This document shows positions 41,619 through 52,612 of a stretch of 64,000 nucleotides of DNA, piece by piece; positions within the stretch are counted from its first letter, which is position 1, and every line of letters starts with the position of its first letter. The notes under the pieces were generated by a model that saw nothing but the letters and a program-made list of their open reading frames with translations, did no database searches and was not told the origin of the DNA. This DNA comes from Yponomeuta sedellus (taxonomy: Eukaryota; Arthropoda; Insecta; Lepidoptera; Yponomeutidae): the NCBI GenBank assembly GCA_934045075.1, contig OW203726.1, forward strand, positions 23,003,488-23,067,487. Direction: 5' to 3'. The position numbers and the translations under genes were made by a program.

Positions 41619-42008
41619 ATAGCGGTGGTAGCTCAGTGGGTAGAACCATGGACTCGCAAGCGAGAGCCTCAGGTTCGATCCCCAGTGCGGGCATGTACCA
41701 ATGACTTTGTTTCGTTTCAAAGTTACGTAGATTTGCGAATTGGTAGTCGCAATACCACACGCTAACTGTGAAGAAAATATCGTGAGGAAACCCGCGGCTT
41801 GGTTGGATCGACATGTATTGGCTAGTCTTTCCTGTGGGCTAGGCCGACTAAGCTGTCAGGATGGTATAAGAGCTGGGCAAGCCTACACCATCTATAAAAC
41901 CATGTCCGAGGCACTACAGCGTCGGAGTGGTCCCTTTACCCATCTAGTGTGAGTGAAGATGCCACTGGACGCTGTATAAATCATCTCATTAAGTAGATGC
42001 AAAAGGCC
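41619..42008 (+). mobile_element. tRNA-derived SINE, 10-bp target duplication
   Basis: Flanked by AATATAATCC at 41609-41618 and 42009-42018. Same head, body and GATGCAAAAGGCC end as 24712-25129. Confidence 0.92.
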
Positions 42009-42319
42009 AATATAATCCGATCCATCACCACATATTCACTGCGAGGCATAGGCCTCTACTTCTTGTTGTCGTCATCCAACAGCCACCAGCTATCTATTAT
42101 AGTCCATTGATTGTCAGTTGCCAGCTAGCTAATCAACGAACTTCACTTGTTTTTCAGCAGATGTGAACAGGCGAATTTCACTTTGCTTATCTAAGCTTAG
42201 AACGCTATAGTATTTTCTTAGGTGAACACGAGCACAAGAGATAATAAAAAAAACAGTAAAAAAATTAAATTTATAATTTAAATTAATTAACAATGAATAT
42301 TTTTAAGTTCATGTAAAAT

Positions 42320-42530
42320 ATTGTAGACTTTTAGTCCGGATTCGTAGAGCTTAATCATGGTGAGCAGAGACGGAGCTTGCGTCGTCGGTTGCTCGTCTCA
42401 CACGTCAGTGTGACGACGCGAGCTCCGTCTCTGCTCACCATGATTAAGCTCTGCGAATCGGAGCAAAACCTGGTTGGACTCTCCCGATATAACAACACCC
42501 GTAAGTAGATCCGGACTAAAAGTCTACAAT
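42320..42530. mobile_element. Foldback element, two-tier inverted repeats
   Basis: Outer perfect 21-bp inverted ends: ATTGTAGACTTTTAGTCCGG at 42320 and its complement ending at 42530. An inner ~46-bp inverted repeat (TTCGTAGAGCTTAATCATGG ... GAGCAGAGACGGAGCT) pairs 42340-42386 with 42412-42458. The loop is 25 nt and the right side has a 51-nt unpaired segment. No target duplication is clear. No coding capacity. Confidence 0.85.
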
Positions 42531-42572
42531 GTGTTGTGCTTACGAAAGTTTTAGTTCATGTAAAATAATTGG

Positions 42573-42692
42573 TTCGTTATCAACCCTTGTATGTCCCCAC
42601 TGCTGGGGCACGGGTCTCTTCCTGCATCGCAGGAAGGTTAGGCCATACTCCACCACGGGGGCCAAGTCCGGGTTGGTGGAGGATTGTAAGAC
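42573..42692 (-). repeat. CCCCAGCAGTGGGG-tail repeat, 3' end
   Basis: TATCAACCCTTGTATGTCCC to GGTTGGTGGAGGATTGTAAG; truncated antisense copy. Confidence 0.75.
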
Positions 42693-42855
42693 TAAAATAA
42701 TTGGTTAATAAATTATTTTTTTTAACTTCAATTACTAATAATCTATATTGTAGACTTTATATAAAATAATTGGTTTGCCTATTTTGGAACGTAATTTCAC
42801 AATTAACTTTTGTAATTTTTGCCAAGGGTTGTAAACTAAGAGTTATTGCTTTCAA

Positions 42856-42965
42856 AAAGACGCCTGTCACCTCAGTCATCCGGGACCACGGCACCTGAAA
42901 AAGTGCCGAAACGTCGGAAAATTGTAAAAATGTAAATAAACGAGTAAAATCCGTATAAAAACAGT
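42856..42965 (+). repeat. Hairpin motif ACCACGGCAC...GTGCCGAAACGTCGG
   Basis: A stem GGCAC/GTGCC with loop CTGAAAAA precedes GAAACGTCGG, then AAATAAACGAGTAAAATCCG. Related to 6068 and 6376, with a longer stem of different sequence. Confidence 0.55.
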
Positions 42966-43628
42966 TTTTATTAGAACGCTATGTTAATGAATTTAGTACT
43001 GTAGCGAATGGCCTCGTTTACATTGAACTACCAATAAATTGTGGATGGTGCCGGGACACCGCCGAAGCCGACATTTCGTGTCATTCATTTCACATCCGAC
43101 TTCGCGCATCGCCACTCGACGTTAAGCGCTGTCGCGTGACGTTTTTCACTTGACGTTTTTCAATAGTGGGTCAGCAGATTGGGGCTTTTCATGTTAAAGG
43201 AATTACCGGGAGTGCAATTGATGAGGCTTTTTATTGGTAATTAAACAGATTACTGGCCGGATAACATTTTGCTGGAAAAGTGAATAAACTCAATTACCAG
43301 CTATTGGTTTCGTTGCAGCTGTGATGGTCATGGTTAAATTGAGGTGTTGATGATAGTTGGCTGCACACCCATAACGTAACTAAGCAGAGATATATGTAAT
43401 CTCTTATTAGTTACGTTACCGGTGACTTTGCAAATAAAATGTTTACTATGATGTTTTCTGTGATACTTCACCACGAAAACTGAGGATGGTCTATTGGTCC
43501 AAATACTGGTCTGACAGGTCCAAATATTGGTCAAAATGTTGATTTCCTGCCACCGTCAGAATGACTTATCACTACGCGTATTATCGTCAGAAATTGTGAT
43601 GTTACTGCCCTATAGCTTCTATTTGCTT
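42966..43628. other. Unassigned non-coding stretch
   Basis: No gene recognised; CG-containing block at 43040-43150. Confidence 0.35.
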
Positions 43629-43755
43629 GCTCACTCACTCACTCACTCACTCACTCACTCACTCACTCACTCACTCACTCACTCACTCACTCACTCACGC
43701 ACTCACTCACTCACTCACTCACTCACTCACTCACTCACTCACTTACTTACTTACT
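43629..43755. repeat. (CACT)n microsatellite
   Basis: About 28 CACT units with a few substitutions, grading into (TTAC)n at the right end. Confidence 0.95.
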
Positions 43756-44187
43756 TATTTCTTTATTTAATAGCATTTTTTCGTCTAACTTTCTAGTCTT
43801 TTTGGTGTCAACAGAATTGTCGTTTAATGCCTAATCTAACGACACATAATCTGTAAACGCCGGTTTTATGTAGCCTACACAAGTGGGGCTTGAAAGCGCG
43901 CGGAAAAAGCGTATCTGTAGGCACTTGTGCAGGAGATTCAGAAAATTTTGATGAGGATCTTGAGTAGTTTTCTGCACGTATTATTATTTTTATTATCGTC
44001 TTAAAGACAAAGCGCTTACATTTCTCTAAAATAAGCATTAACCGCTTTGGAAGACCCCGCTCAAGACTTTTCATTTACTTTTTAGGTAAGTAGCCCAAAA
44101 ATTAGCCTTGTACCCATGCAAGTTAGTCATTTAAAAAATATTCTGTTTTGTTTTATTTATCACGCATCCAAAACGTGTAATGATATT

Positions 44188-44385
44188 ATTATACTATTTT
44201 TATTTTTAATGCACTAACCCGTGCTAAGGACAATTACGTGATACAGAGAATAGTGTAAAAAGGTTTGAAATTTCATTGATGCCGGTGAGTCGCCCATTAG
44301 CTCAATTGGAAAGAGCGCTGGCACGGATAGCCAGAGGTCGCGGGTTCGAATCCCAGCATGGGTGGATTTTTTAGCCTCTAAATGG
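44188..44385. mobile_element. tRNA-SINE copy, inverted tail, 13-bp duplication
   Basis: Flanked by GTGTAATGATATT at 44175-44187 and 44386-44398. An antisense tail (ATTATACTATTTTTATTTT ... CGTGCTAAGGACAA) is joined to the sense 5' region (ATACAGAGAATAGTG), tRNA-like head, and body up to CCTCTAAATGGG. Confidence 0.88.
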
Positions 44386-44399
44386 GTGTAATGATATTG

Positions 44400-45180
44400 T
44401 AGTATATTCTAATTTGCTAGCATAAGCTAGATTGACACCCAAAGTATACGTGCACTATAAATACGTTTTTTTTATTTTTGACGATACGAAAAGAAATGAT
44501 TGTCCATCCGCAGCTTACCTTGGTTGTTATTTCCTGAAAAAATACTTTATTTCGAAGCAATTTCCTTGTATTTTGGTTGTCATGTTCTCTTTTCCCTCCA
44601 CAACTCCCGGAATCGAATAAAAACAAGACGTTTTAACGGTGTCCTTAGCAGAAACAACAAGGGGACAAGACGAGAATATTTTAATTTAAATGTCGCCAAA
44701 AGATAAACCAAATAAAGGAGATCACAGTCTCTCTAACAAAGACATTTTTATTTGAGAGTGCTCTTGTTTTTTCTGTCGCAGTTCACTGTTCTCTGTAAAA
44801 AGTTACTAAGACCAGAGATTTCCGCACTTAGCTTCATAGTTGGGGCATTGTACGTAGCAAGCGCTGAGGTACTTTAACACTTCAGACGCTAGGGTTTCCT
44901 TACGATGTTTTCCTTCACCGTCAGCGAGTGGTATTGTTACTAACTTATGTACAACTTCACAAATGTACTTAACTTAGAAAACTAAGTCATTGGTACATGT
45001 CGGGGTTTGAATCCACGACCTCCCGAAGTTTAGCTACCTACCATCGCTCTTTCACTGTAGGAAGTTTTATGTTGGATTAATAATGTGTATTCATTTAATT
45101 TCAAGTGTGTGACCGCACCCTTAAAGTTGTAATGCTTTTATTAGAAAAGCAATTAATAGTAAAGAATTTTTGGTGAATTT
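44400..45180. other. Unassigned, with one dispersed unit
   Basis: No gene. About 44860-45000 carries a CAAGCGCTGAGG ... TTTCCTTACGATGTTTTCCT unit related to the 19270 repeats. Confidence 0.35.
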
Positions 45181-45241
45181 TCTGCGATGCAGGAAGAGAC
45201 GCCCCAGCAGTGGGGACATACAAGGGTTGATAACGATTTTT

Positions 45242-45630
45242 TGACTGCCACAATACATACAAACATAACCTCACGCCTGTATCCCAAAGGGGTAGGCAAA
45301 GACCAGGGACTCCCACTTGCCACGATCCTGACAGATCTTCTTCGCTTCATCAACGCTCATAAGTCGTTGCATGCACGCACGCCGGTTCCGGGTACTTTTT
45401 ATTTTCCTCTTTGCTAATACATCCCCTATTTGGTCGATTTATGTCCGCCTGGGACGTCCCTTACCAGCCCTTCCACTCAACTTCGCAATATATATTTGTT
45501 TCGTCAATCTGTCTTCCTTCATCCTCTCCACATGTCCAAATCAACGCAACATTCCTTTCTCAATTCACAAACTCCTCTTTCAGTCCACAACGTTCTCTAA
45601 TCAGACTATTGCGTAAACAAAACAGCTAAA
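45242..45630 (-). mobile_element. LINE 3' coding fragment (antisense)
   Basis: Antisense of the family at 15945, with a short (CATA) tail at 45250. The minus strand gives a longer C-terminal piece including a KEDRLTKQIY-type and GRPRRT-type block, then NRRACMQRL-like residues, with stops and frame breaks. A 50-bp end of the CCCCAGCAGTGGGG-tail repeat abuts at 45181-45232. Confidence 0.65.
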
Positions 45631-45639
45631 CATAATATT

Positions 45640-46200
45640 TAAGGCAGTTTTTTTTTTTGCTGTTTTTCCGCTTTGTTTCCGACTCTGCTTCATGCAAAAA
45701 ACCATTGTGTGTTAAATAGATAAGACATTCTTATGTTTACGACAATGATATACGGGAGTCTCGAATATTGGCAGAGCGCGCAAAGCCCAAATTTATTGGA
45801 ATTGTGCAGACCATGTAAGTCACAAGATATATTATTAAGCTTGCCTGAAACGCGTTTCAAAAATGTAATAAGTACACTTTGTGCCAAAAGGGCTACCATG
45901 ACATAAAGGATTATTTAGATGACAATGATGTCTGGAATACAAGCAGTACAATGCATGAGTTCTATGTTTTAACTCTGTTTATTAAGGACTTTGAACAGCC
46001 TTGGAGTTTTCTTGTCCGTTTTTTCTCCAAAATGGTCTGGATTTTGAAATGGACACCTAGTTTGAATTGTAAAGTTTATTAAGCCGCAGTTTCTGCGCTA
46101 CTTTGAATTAAACTTTTAATTTAATTTTTATGAATATTAAACCAAAACAACATCGTTTATTTTATGTAGGCTATATACGTCGAACTACAGGGCACCGGTC
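45640..46200. other. Unassigned AT-rich stretch
   Basis: No gene recognised. Confidence 0.35.
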
Positions 46201-46375
46201 TTTTCTCCGAGAGAGGTAAGGGCTTATTACCATGCGTGCCCACCGCGGATTGGCAATACATATCAAGTATGTGAATATCTCAGATACTCAGGTTTCTTTA
46301 AGATGTTTTCCTCTATTTTAGCGAGCGGTACTGCTACTATGTCTTCACGAATGCAATAAAAAAAACCTGCTAGAG

Positions 46376-46916
46376 CAAAAGTTGCTGTATTACGTAAGCG
46401 GAATTTCTCTGAAGAAATGTTAGTGTTCAAATCCTAATTAGATAATCCCAAATAGAACAAAAGTTTCTGTAATACGTAAGAGGGATTTCTCTGAAGAAAA
46501 GATTAGATAATCCTAAATAGAGCAAAAGTTGCTGTATTACGTAAGAGGAATTTATCTGAAGAAACGTCAATGTTCAAATCCTAATTAGACAATCCTAAAT
46601 AGAACAAAAGTTGCTGTAATACGTAAGAGGGATGTCTCTGAAGAAATGATAAGATAATCCTAAATAGAACAAAAGTTGATGTAATAATTATGTAAGAGGA
46701 ATTTCTCTGAAGAAATGTCAATGTTCAAATCCTAATTAGATAATCCTAAATAGAACAAATTTTGTTTTTGAACTTTAAAAGTTGCTGTAATACGTAAGAG
46801 ATTTTTTCTGAAGAAATAATTATTCTTCAAATTCTAATTAGATAATCCTAAATAGATCAAAAGTTGATGTAATACGTAAGAGGAATTTCTCTGAAGAAAT
46901 GTTAGTGTTCAAATCC
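46376..46916. repeat. Tandem array with 82/65-bp alternating units (147-bp period)
   Basis: Units begin CAAAAGTTG at 46376, 46458, 46523, 46605, 46670, about 46776 and 46858, giving spacings 82, 65, 82, 65, 106 and 82. The short unit lacks about 17 bp (TGTTCAAATCCTAATT region) present in the long one. Shared core: TACGTAAGAGG-ATTTCTCTGAAGAAA and AGATAATCCTAAATAGA. Confidence 0.88.
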
Positions 46917-47021
46917 AAATTTTCGATTCACGGTTACAATTTATGACCTGTCCTTTAGACCTTCACAAGACGGACGGCCTACAGTGAGTTGTCTTCTCGG
47001 AAGATGGAATGGTTTTAATTT

Positions 47022-47420
47022 TTAACTCTCCCGGTTTGACCCGGGCTGTTTATCACTGCTAGCTGAACGTTGTCTAATGTTTGCTGAATGGAACAAGTAA
47101 ATTTGGAACCTGTAAGCAATAACAGGCGCGATCAGGTGCAGGATGGATGACCGTCCCGTGACTACCGCTAGTGGCATTTTTCCGAGCGCTTCCGTGCTTT
47201 GCAAGGCACGCTAAACCGTTGGTGCCGACTGTCATTTATTGGCAGTCATTAAGCCATGTCAGAGGCTTCATGGGCGTCTTCATAACTTCTGACAATAAGA
47301 CCCGCCTTACAATCCTCCACCAACCAGAACGCAGCCCTTATGGTGGGGTATAGCCTAACCTTTCTGTGATGCATTAACAGACCCGTACCCCAGCAGTGGG
47401 GACACACAAGAGTTGACATC
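47022..47420 (+). repeat. CCCCAGCAGTGGGG-tail dispersed repeat
   Basis: Sense copy from about 47115 (AATAACAGGCGCGATCAGGT) to CCCCAGCAGTGGGGACACAC at 47390-47409. The tRNA-like start is replaced by other sequence. Confidence 0.7.
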
Positions 47421-47761
47421 GAATCTATTAATTTTAAAACCGAAACAAAACGAAGGTCGAAAAGATATCATGAACTTGGTCTCTCTACCACTCACCACGT
47501 CGGGATTAGAACGTATTACGCTCTAATCCCGACTGAAAAATACATTTCAGAGCTAAGCAATCTCAGTAAAGTAATAAAACCATTCATAAGTAACAAAGCA
47601 TCAGGTAATAAGGTACCTCATTCTTAAACCCGCAGTACTATTATCTCCCATTTACTTTGCATATCCACGATAGATGGAAACAGAATCACCTTTTCCCATT
47701 TCGTCTTTTTTCACTAATATATAGATACATACATTTTAATTTTATTTATTTAAGCATTACA

Positions 47762-47828
47762 TTACATAACCTCACGGCTATAACCCAGAGGGGTAGGCAG
47801 AGACCAGGGACTGCCACCTGCCACGATG
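47762..47828 (-). mobile_element. LINE 3' fragment (antisense)
   Basis: CATAACCTCACGGCTATAAC then GGGGTAGGCAGAGACCAGGG and CCACGATG; short copy of the 15945 family. Confidence 0.65.
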
Positions 47829-47829
47829 T

Positions 47830-48390
47830 TATAAAAAATAAACGTTTCATTTGTTTGCTGCTTCCTTAAAACATTGAATAACACTTTAACATAAATACTT
47901 AATTATTTAAGGTATTAAATAATTGTACCACCAGCACCGTTAACCACAGTTTAAATATTTTGAAAAAACCAAACAGGGAATTTAATATTGTATTCTTGTG
48001 CCTTTTGAACATTGCTTTAAACCGTGCATGCTTTGCGTTATAGCCGGCATTCTAAACACGAAAAGAAAAACAATAACACTTTTGGGGATAACAACATAAA
48101 AATACTGATGAACATTTGCGAAAAACTACAGTTCCATTTCAAAACATTCCATGGCCAGAGCACGGAATGTGGGGAGTGATAAAGAAAATAACTTTATATA
48201 TATTGTATCAACGACGATTGAACCAGTAAACGAACCCACAACCGTGTACAAACATAATATATTTAATGCACAAACCAAACGGAAATATAAAGAAGCACTA
48301 TGAAGACAAAAATAAAAGTAACCAAGAAACTGACTGCTGAGTATTAACTAGGTACCGCTGAGTAAAGCAGGTGGGACCAACTTATCACCA
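47830..48390. other. Unassigned AT-rich stretch
   Basis: No gene recognised. Confidence 0.35.
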
Positions 48391-48394
48391 TCGT

Positions 48395-48615
48395 CGTCAT
48401 CATCAAGCTACTAGTCTACTGCTGACATAGCCCCCCCCCCCCTAATAAGTGCCATAACGCCGTGTCTTCAACTTGCCGCATCCAGTATCTGCCTGCAATT
48501 TTTCTCAGATCGTCATCCCACCTGGGCGTCCTACACGTACGTTTTCCGAGTCGCGGTCTCCACTCAGCAGACATTGGAGTGGAGTCTTGAGTAGAGACCG
48601 CGACTCGGGACCAAC
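48395..48615 (-). mobile_element. RTE 3' fragment with terminal hairpin
   Basis: Antisense RTE 3' end (CTAGTCTACTGCTGACATAG ... CGTCATCCCACCTGGGCGTC, CCGAGTCGCGGTCTCCACTC). The last segment is inverted (48546-48566 versus about 48589-48609: GAGTAGAGACCGCGACTCGG), making a hairpin. Confidence 0.7.
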
Positions 48616-48776
48616 TTAGGTACCTCGTAAGTTTAGATTTGGATAACGCCTGATTAGTAGTTAAGACTTAAATGGGGCGGAGCGCACTGTCGAACGCGAT
48701 TGTACAAAATGGCGCCGACGGTGATAATTGCGGAGACATTGCCGCGATTGCGTATCATCGCCGCGGCGTTTCGGAA

Positions 48777-49110
48777 TCAACCCTTGTGTGTCCCCACTGC
48801 TGGGGCACGGGTCTCTTCCTCCTGCAGACGTAGGAAGATTAGGGCATACTCCACCACGGGGGTCAAGTCCGGGTTGATGAAGGATTGTAAAACAGTGGCA
48901 GGCCTTACTCTCAGACGTTATCAAGCCGCCTATAAAGCCTCTGACATGGCTTGGTGACTGCCATTGACAGCCGGCACCAACGGCTTAACGTGCCTTGCGA
49001 AGCACAAATGAAAATCCTAGTCGAACGGAGTGATTAGCATCAATCACTTGAGTTAAGCAACAACAGGCGCGGTCAGATGCAGGACCGTTCCGTGACTACC
49101 GCTAGTGGCC
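48777..49110 (-). repeat. CCCCAGCAGTGGGG-tail repeat, partly inverted
   Basis: Antisense 3' half from TCAACCCTTGTGTGTCCCCA to CAGCCGGCACCAACGGCTTA (about 48993). It then continues with sense 5' sequence (GATTAGCATCAATCACTTGA, CAACAACAGGCGCGGTCAG, CGTGACTACCGCTAGTGGC). The switch of orientation near 49010 is another inverted junction. Confidence 0.7.
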
Positions 49111-49119
49111 GCGGCGTAC

Positions 49120-49699
49120 TCGCTTTTAAAAATCGCTAATGTGATAGGGCTTTAGTTGGCGCTTCTGTCTAGTCTTTAGTTAGGTCGAGATTAAAGGCGT
49201 AAATTTTACAGCGAACCTCGGATTAATTTTGAATCAATTACGTGTAAGGGTCTCTTTACACGGAGGCAATTTGGCCACTCGACCTCGGCCCAGGATTGTT
49301 TGCTTTACGAATTCATTCCCATTCTAATTTGATAATTAGACCTTTTTGGTGGAAATAGATGCGGCTCCGATTCGCTAATTCAATTTTAAAATTCACTTTC
49401 TGGTGGAGTTGTCTGTGTATGATGAAATGACTGACAAAATCAGTGAAACATTGTCACTTGAGCTTTCCTTGGCTTGGAGACGAGGACATGTGAAATATTT
49501 ACACAAATATGGGTAAACTTTGGGTAGCACTTATACTAATGGAGGTAAAAATAACTTCACTGGACTTTCTTATGAAAGGTCATCATAGAAACTATTCTCA
49601 AAGTTAACATTTCTTATTGATAAGTTTATTTTTGACGCTTATATTTTCCAACGCGATTAGACCGTCTAATGTGTAACTATGACTCATCGCGACTCACTA
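49120..49699. other. Unassigned non-coding stretch
   Basis: No gene recognised. Confidence 0.35.
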
Positions 49700-49830
49700 A
49701 GAAATAAGAATATTCTTTATTGTACACCAGAGCACATATTATTATAAAACACGTAAAGATATAAAGTACAATTGTATGCGGCCTTTTGCTAAAAGCAATT
49801 TCTTCCAGACAACCTTTAGACAGACAGTTA
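49700..49830 (-). mobile_element. LINE 3' end (antisense)
   Basis: AAGAATATTCTTTATTGTAC ... GCTAAAAGCAATTTCTTCCA is the antisense of 59884-59996, where the sense reads GAAGAAATTGCTTTTAGCAA ... AAAGAATATTCTTATCTTA. Confidence 0.7.
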
Positions 49831-50109
49831 CTGAAGGAAATAAGAGTCGGCGCAAATATGAATCTTATTTATATAATATAAATAACTTACTTGACCTATA
49901 TAAATAACAATATACCTACATAAACAGTTAAATATATAGTTATGATAAACTTACATAAACACGTTATAATAACAATCTACGCGATGAGGAAATAAATACA
50001 ATATTGTGTACCTATATATGCAGACAATAGAAAAGACAAAATGCAAAGGAGAATGCACGAATGCTAAACTTGCAGAGACAGTTAAAACTCCTTAACTTTG
50101 CTTTTAAAG

Positions 50110-50685
50110 ACAGCTGAGGAAAGAGAGCGCCGGCCGTTACAGTAAATGAAATACTAAGTTTACCAATTCTAACCACGCTTTGTATCCTCTAATCGTATTA
50201 ACAAATTTTCATTGCGATCCATGTCGTTTGTCCTAACCTAACCAAACTTACTATTGTATAGGTATTGCTCCCTGATTAAGGAGGTCCTTAATCAGTTCTT
50301 GTGGATACAAAATTTAAATAAATAATATATTTATTTAAAAGTTATAAAGTTACTACAACCGAGACACAAGCAAAATGGCCGACCAACAACAGTGAGTAAC
50401 ACTCGCATGAAGTTGCCTATGCGGCAATTTCATAAACTTGTTCTTTGAAGCGCCCTAAAGCTACATTTGTGCCACGGAATGTGATTATAAGCGGGCTCCA
50501 GAATTGAGAGTAAGTTTAGTTTAGAGTAAGTTAAGTTTAGTGGTGGATGCTAGCCCCTTGGACACTATGGTCAAGTTCGGATGAGGAAGTTTCAGAACGG
50601 CACAGCCTCCAAAAATGTGCATAAATAAAGTTTGTACTTGACAAGCACTTGGCTGAGACTAGCGTTTGATATTTGCCATAATCCT
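50110..50685. other. Unassigned non-coding stretch
   Basis: No gene recognised. Confidence 0.35.
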
Positions 50686-50697
50686 GAATCAATACGA

Positions 50698-50890
50698 CCT
50701 CTGTGTCGCAGCTGTAGCGCACCTCCTACCATGCGAGAGGTCCCGGGTTCAATCCCCGGCTGGAGACAAAAAAAAACGCTGGTCTTGGATGTTCACATGT
50801 TTGTGATGGCACTGCTTCTGGTACCCCCGACACAGGGTATCCGAGTGTGGGGCCAGAAGCAGTACATATACAAAAATAAGTTTGGTTCTA
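50698..50890 (+). mobile_element. Possible SINE with B-box GGTTCAATCCCC
   Basis: GTCGCAGCTGTAGCGCACC then GGTCCCGGGTTCAATCCCCG, a short A-run (50766-50775) and a region with self-complementary GCACTGCTTCTGG/CCAGAAGCAGT (about 50810 and 50855). Only one copy is seen here; the clover-leaf is incomplete, so a tRNA gene is unlikely. Confidence 0.4.
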
Positions 50891-50899
50891 CATAAAATA

Positions 50900-51931
50900 A
50901 TGACATAGATCGGTATGTAAATGTTATGTTATGTTATATAAGAGTTCGAAATCAGAACCTCTGGGAGTGTATCAGATACCTGTCCATCAACAAATTGTAA
51001 TGCAATAGTGAAAATTTGCTCGCTTATTAAGTTGACCTTCGCCTCTCCCAATATTCTACATTACGCTATAACTGCGCCATATATTGTGTCTGCTATGGGG
51101 CTACTAGTAATTCAATAATAAAAAGTGGCTCGCTTATAAAGTCGCCTTCCGCCTCTACTAACATTCTCCATCACGCTGTGTAATTGAGCCCCATATTGTG
51201 TCTGTTATGATGCCACTATTAATACAATAATGTAAAATCGCTCGCTAATAAAATCGCTCTTTGCCTCTCCCAATATTCTACATTACGCTATAACTGCGCT
51301 ATAATCAATAGTCGCTCGCTTGTAAACTCGCTCTCTGCCCCTACCAGCATTCTACATTACGCTATAACTGGCCAACTACGTACGTACTGCGCCGCCAGAG
51401 ACAGCTCGAGAAGTTTCCTACTCTATTGCCTCGAAGATCGACTTGAGAACTTATTATAACAATTGAGACTCCGCCACGATTGCCGTAGACCTCTAAAGTT
51501 CCAACTTGGGTATTGGGGGCACTAGGATTTTGAAGTATCTACCAAGTCAAAGGTACAAAGGTTAATTTTATCGATGAGAGCCGTCTACGAGTAATGTATA
51601 TCTGAGGATTTATATGTAATGCAAAATTAAATTCGATTCTTTATTTTCGATAAATGGTTTTCGATACTGAACTTACTAGTTTTGAAGAAGCGGTGAGGTT
51701 TTACCTAAAATTGCTTTTGTAATACGTAGATACTTGCTGTCCGCCTAACGTTGTTTTGACGTATCAATTAGCCTACGACCTATTTAATTTCATTGCTCCT
51801 ATTTCACAGTTCAGGCAGTCCATTTAAGAAATAATCTTCAAAGTGAGAAAGGCAGTCCTTGACTTGTTTCAAGGCATCGATGAAATCCACACTGTTTAAA
51901 CTCTTGCTTATATCTATTTAACTGGTTTAAT
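50900..51931. other. Non-coding with diverged local repeats
   Basis: Blocks with CGCTCGCTTATTAAGT or CTCGCTTATAAAGTCG, then CGCCTCTNCCAATATTCTACAT and ACGCTATAACTGCG, recur about four times from 51015 to 51370 at roughly 110-bp spacing: a degraded tandem array. Nothing coding. Confidence 0.5.
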
Positions 51932-52115
51932 TATTACACTATTTTTATTTTTAATGCACTAACCCGTGCTAAGGAACAAATTTTAAAAACCTATTTAGAG
52001 GCTAAAAATTTCACCCATGCCGGGATTCGAACCCGCAACCTCTGGCTATCCGTACCAGCGCTCTACCAATTGAGCCAATGGGCGACTCACGGCATCAGTG
52101 ATATTTCGAATATAG
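51932..52115 (-). mobile_element. tRNA-SINE copy (antisense, 5'-truncated)
   Basis: Tail ACACTATTTTTATTTTTAAT, GCACTAACCCGTGCTAAGG, body complement CCTATTTAGAGGCTAAAAAT and tRNA-like part through CCAATTGAGCCAATGGGCGA. The one simple, uninverted copy in the window. Confidence 0.8.
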
Positions 52116-52397
52116 CAACTTATTTTGCAGGTATTTTTGCATATTTTTATTCAATATAAACGTAATGGATAGTGTAATATATAAATAAGTAAATAAATAT
52201 TCAGGGACATATTACACAGATCTCGTTAGCCCTATACTAAGTACAACTAAATTACTTCTGTTATAGGTGCTAACTCGTCGATAGATTTATATTAGATAAC
52301 ATTCAAGACCCGAGACAAACTAGAAAAGTTATTTAAGTAGGTATTTATATCCTTGCATAATCTTCCATAATCCAAGTTATTTAAGTAGGTATTTATA

Positions 52398-52612
52398 TTT
52401 AAAAACCTATTTAGAGGCTAAAAATTTCACCCATGCTGGGATTCGAACCCGCAACCTCTGGCTATCCGTGCCAGCGCTCTACCAATTGAGCGCTGGCACG
52501 GATAGCCAGAGGTTGCGGGTTCGAATCCCAGCATGGGTGAAATTTTTAGCCTCTAAATAGGTTTTTAAATTTGTCCTTAGCACGGGTTAGTGCATTAAAA
52601 ATAAAAATAGTA
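52398..52612. mobile_element. tRNA-SINE palindrome, 12-bp target duplication
   Basis: Flanked by TAGGTATTTATA at 52386-52397 and 52613-52624. An 83-nt arm (TAAAAACCTATTTAGAGGCT ... TGCCAGCGCT) is followed by an ~8-nt loop and the exact complementary arm (52397-52570 overall). Only the right arm continues into the SINE tail (CCTTAGCACGGGTTAGTGCA, AAAATAAAAATAG). The junction lies in the D-arm of the tRNA-like head. Confidence 0.93.

Noticed and set aside
42856..42922. Hammerhead ribozyme
   Set aside because: GAAAC after a hairpin is suggestive, but the required CUGAUGA core is not present at the expected place; kept only as a structural motif.
43527..43796. Reading frame with H-S-L-T repeats
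   Set aside because: Translation of the (CACT)n microsatellite.
46376..46916. CRISPR-like array
   Set aside because: Units are contiguous diverged tandem repeats without unique spacers, in a eukaryotic context.
50537..50895. Small frames around 50.5-50.9 kb as a gene
   Set aside because: They overlap a tRNA-like SINE candidate and carry no conserved motif.
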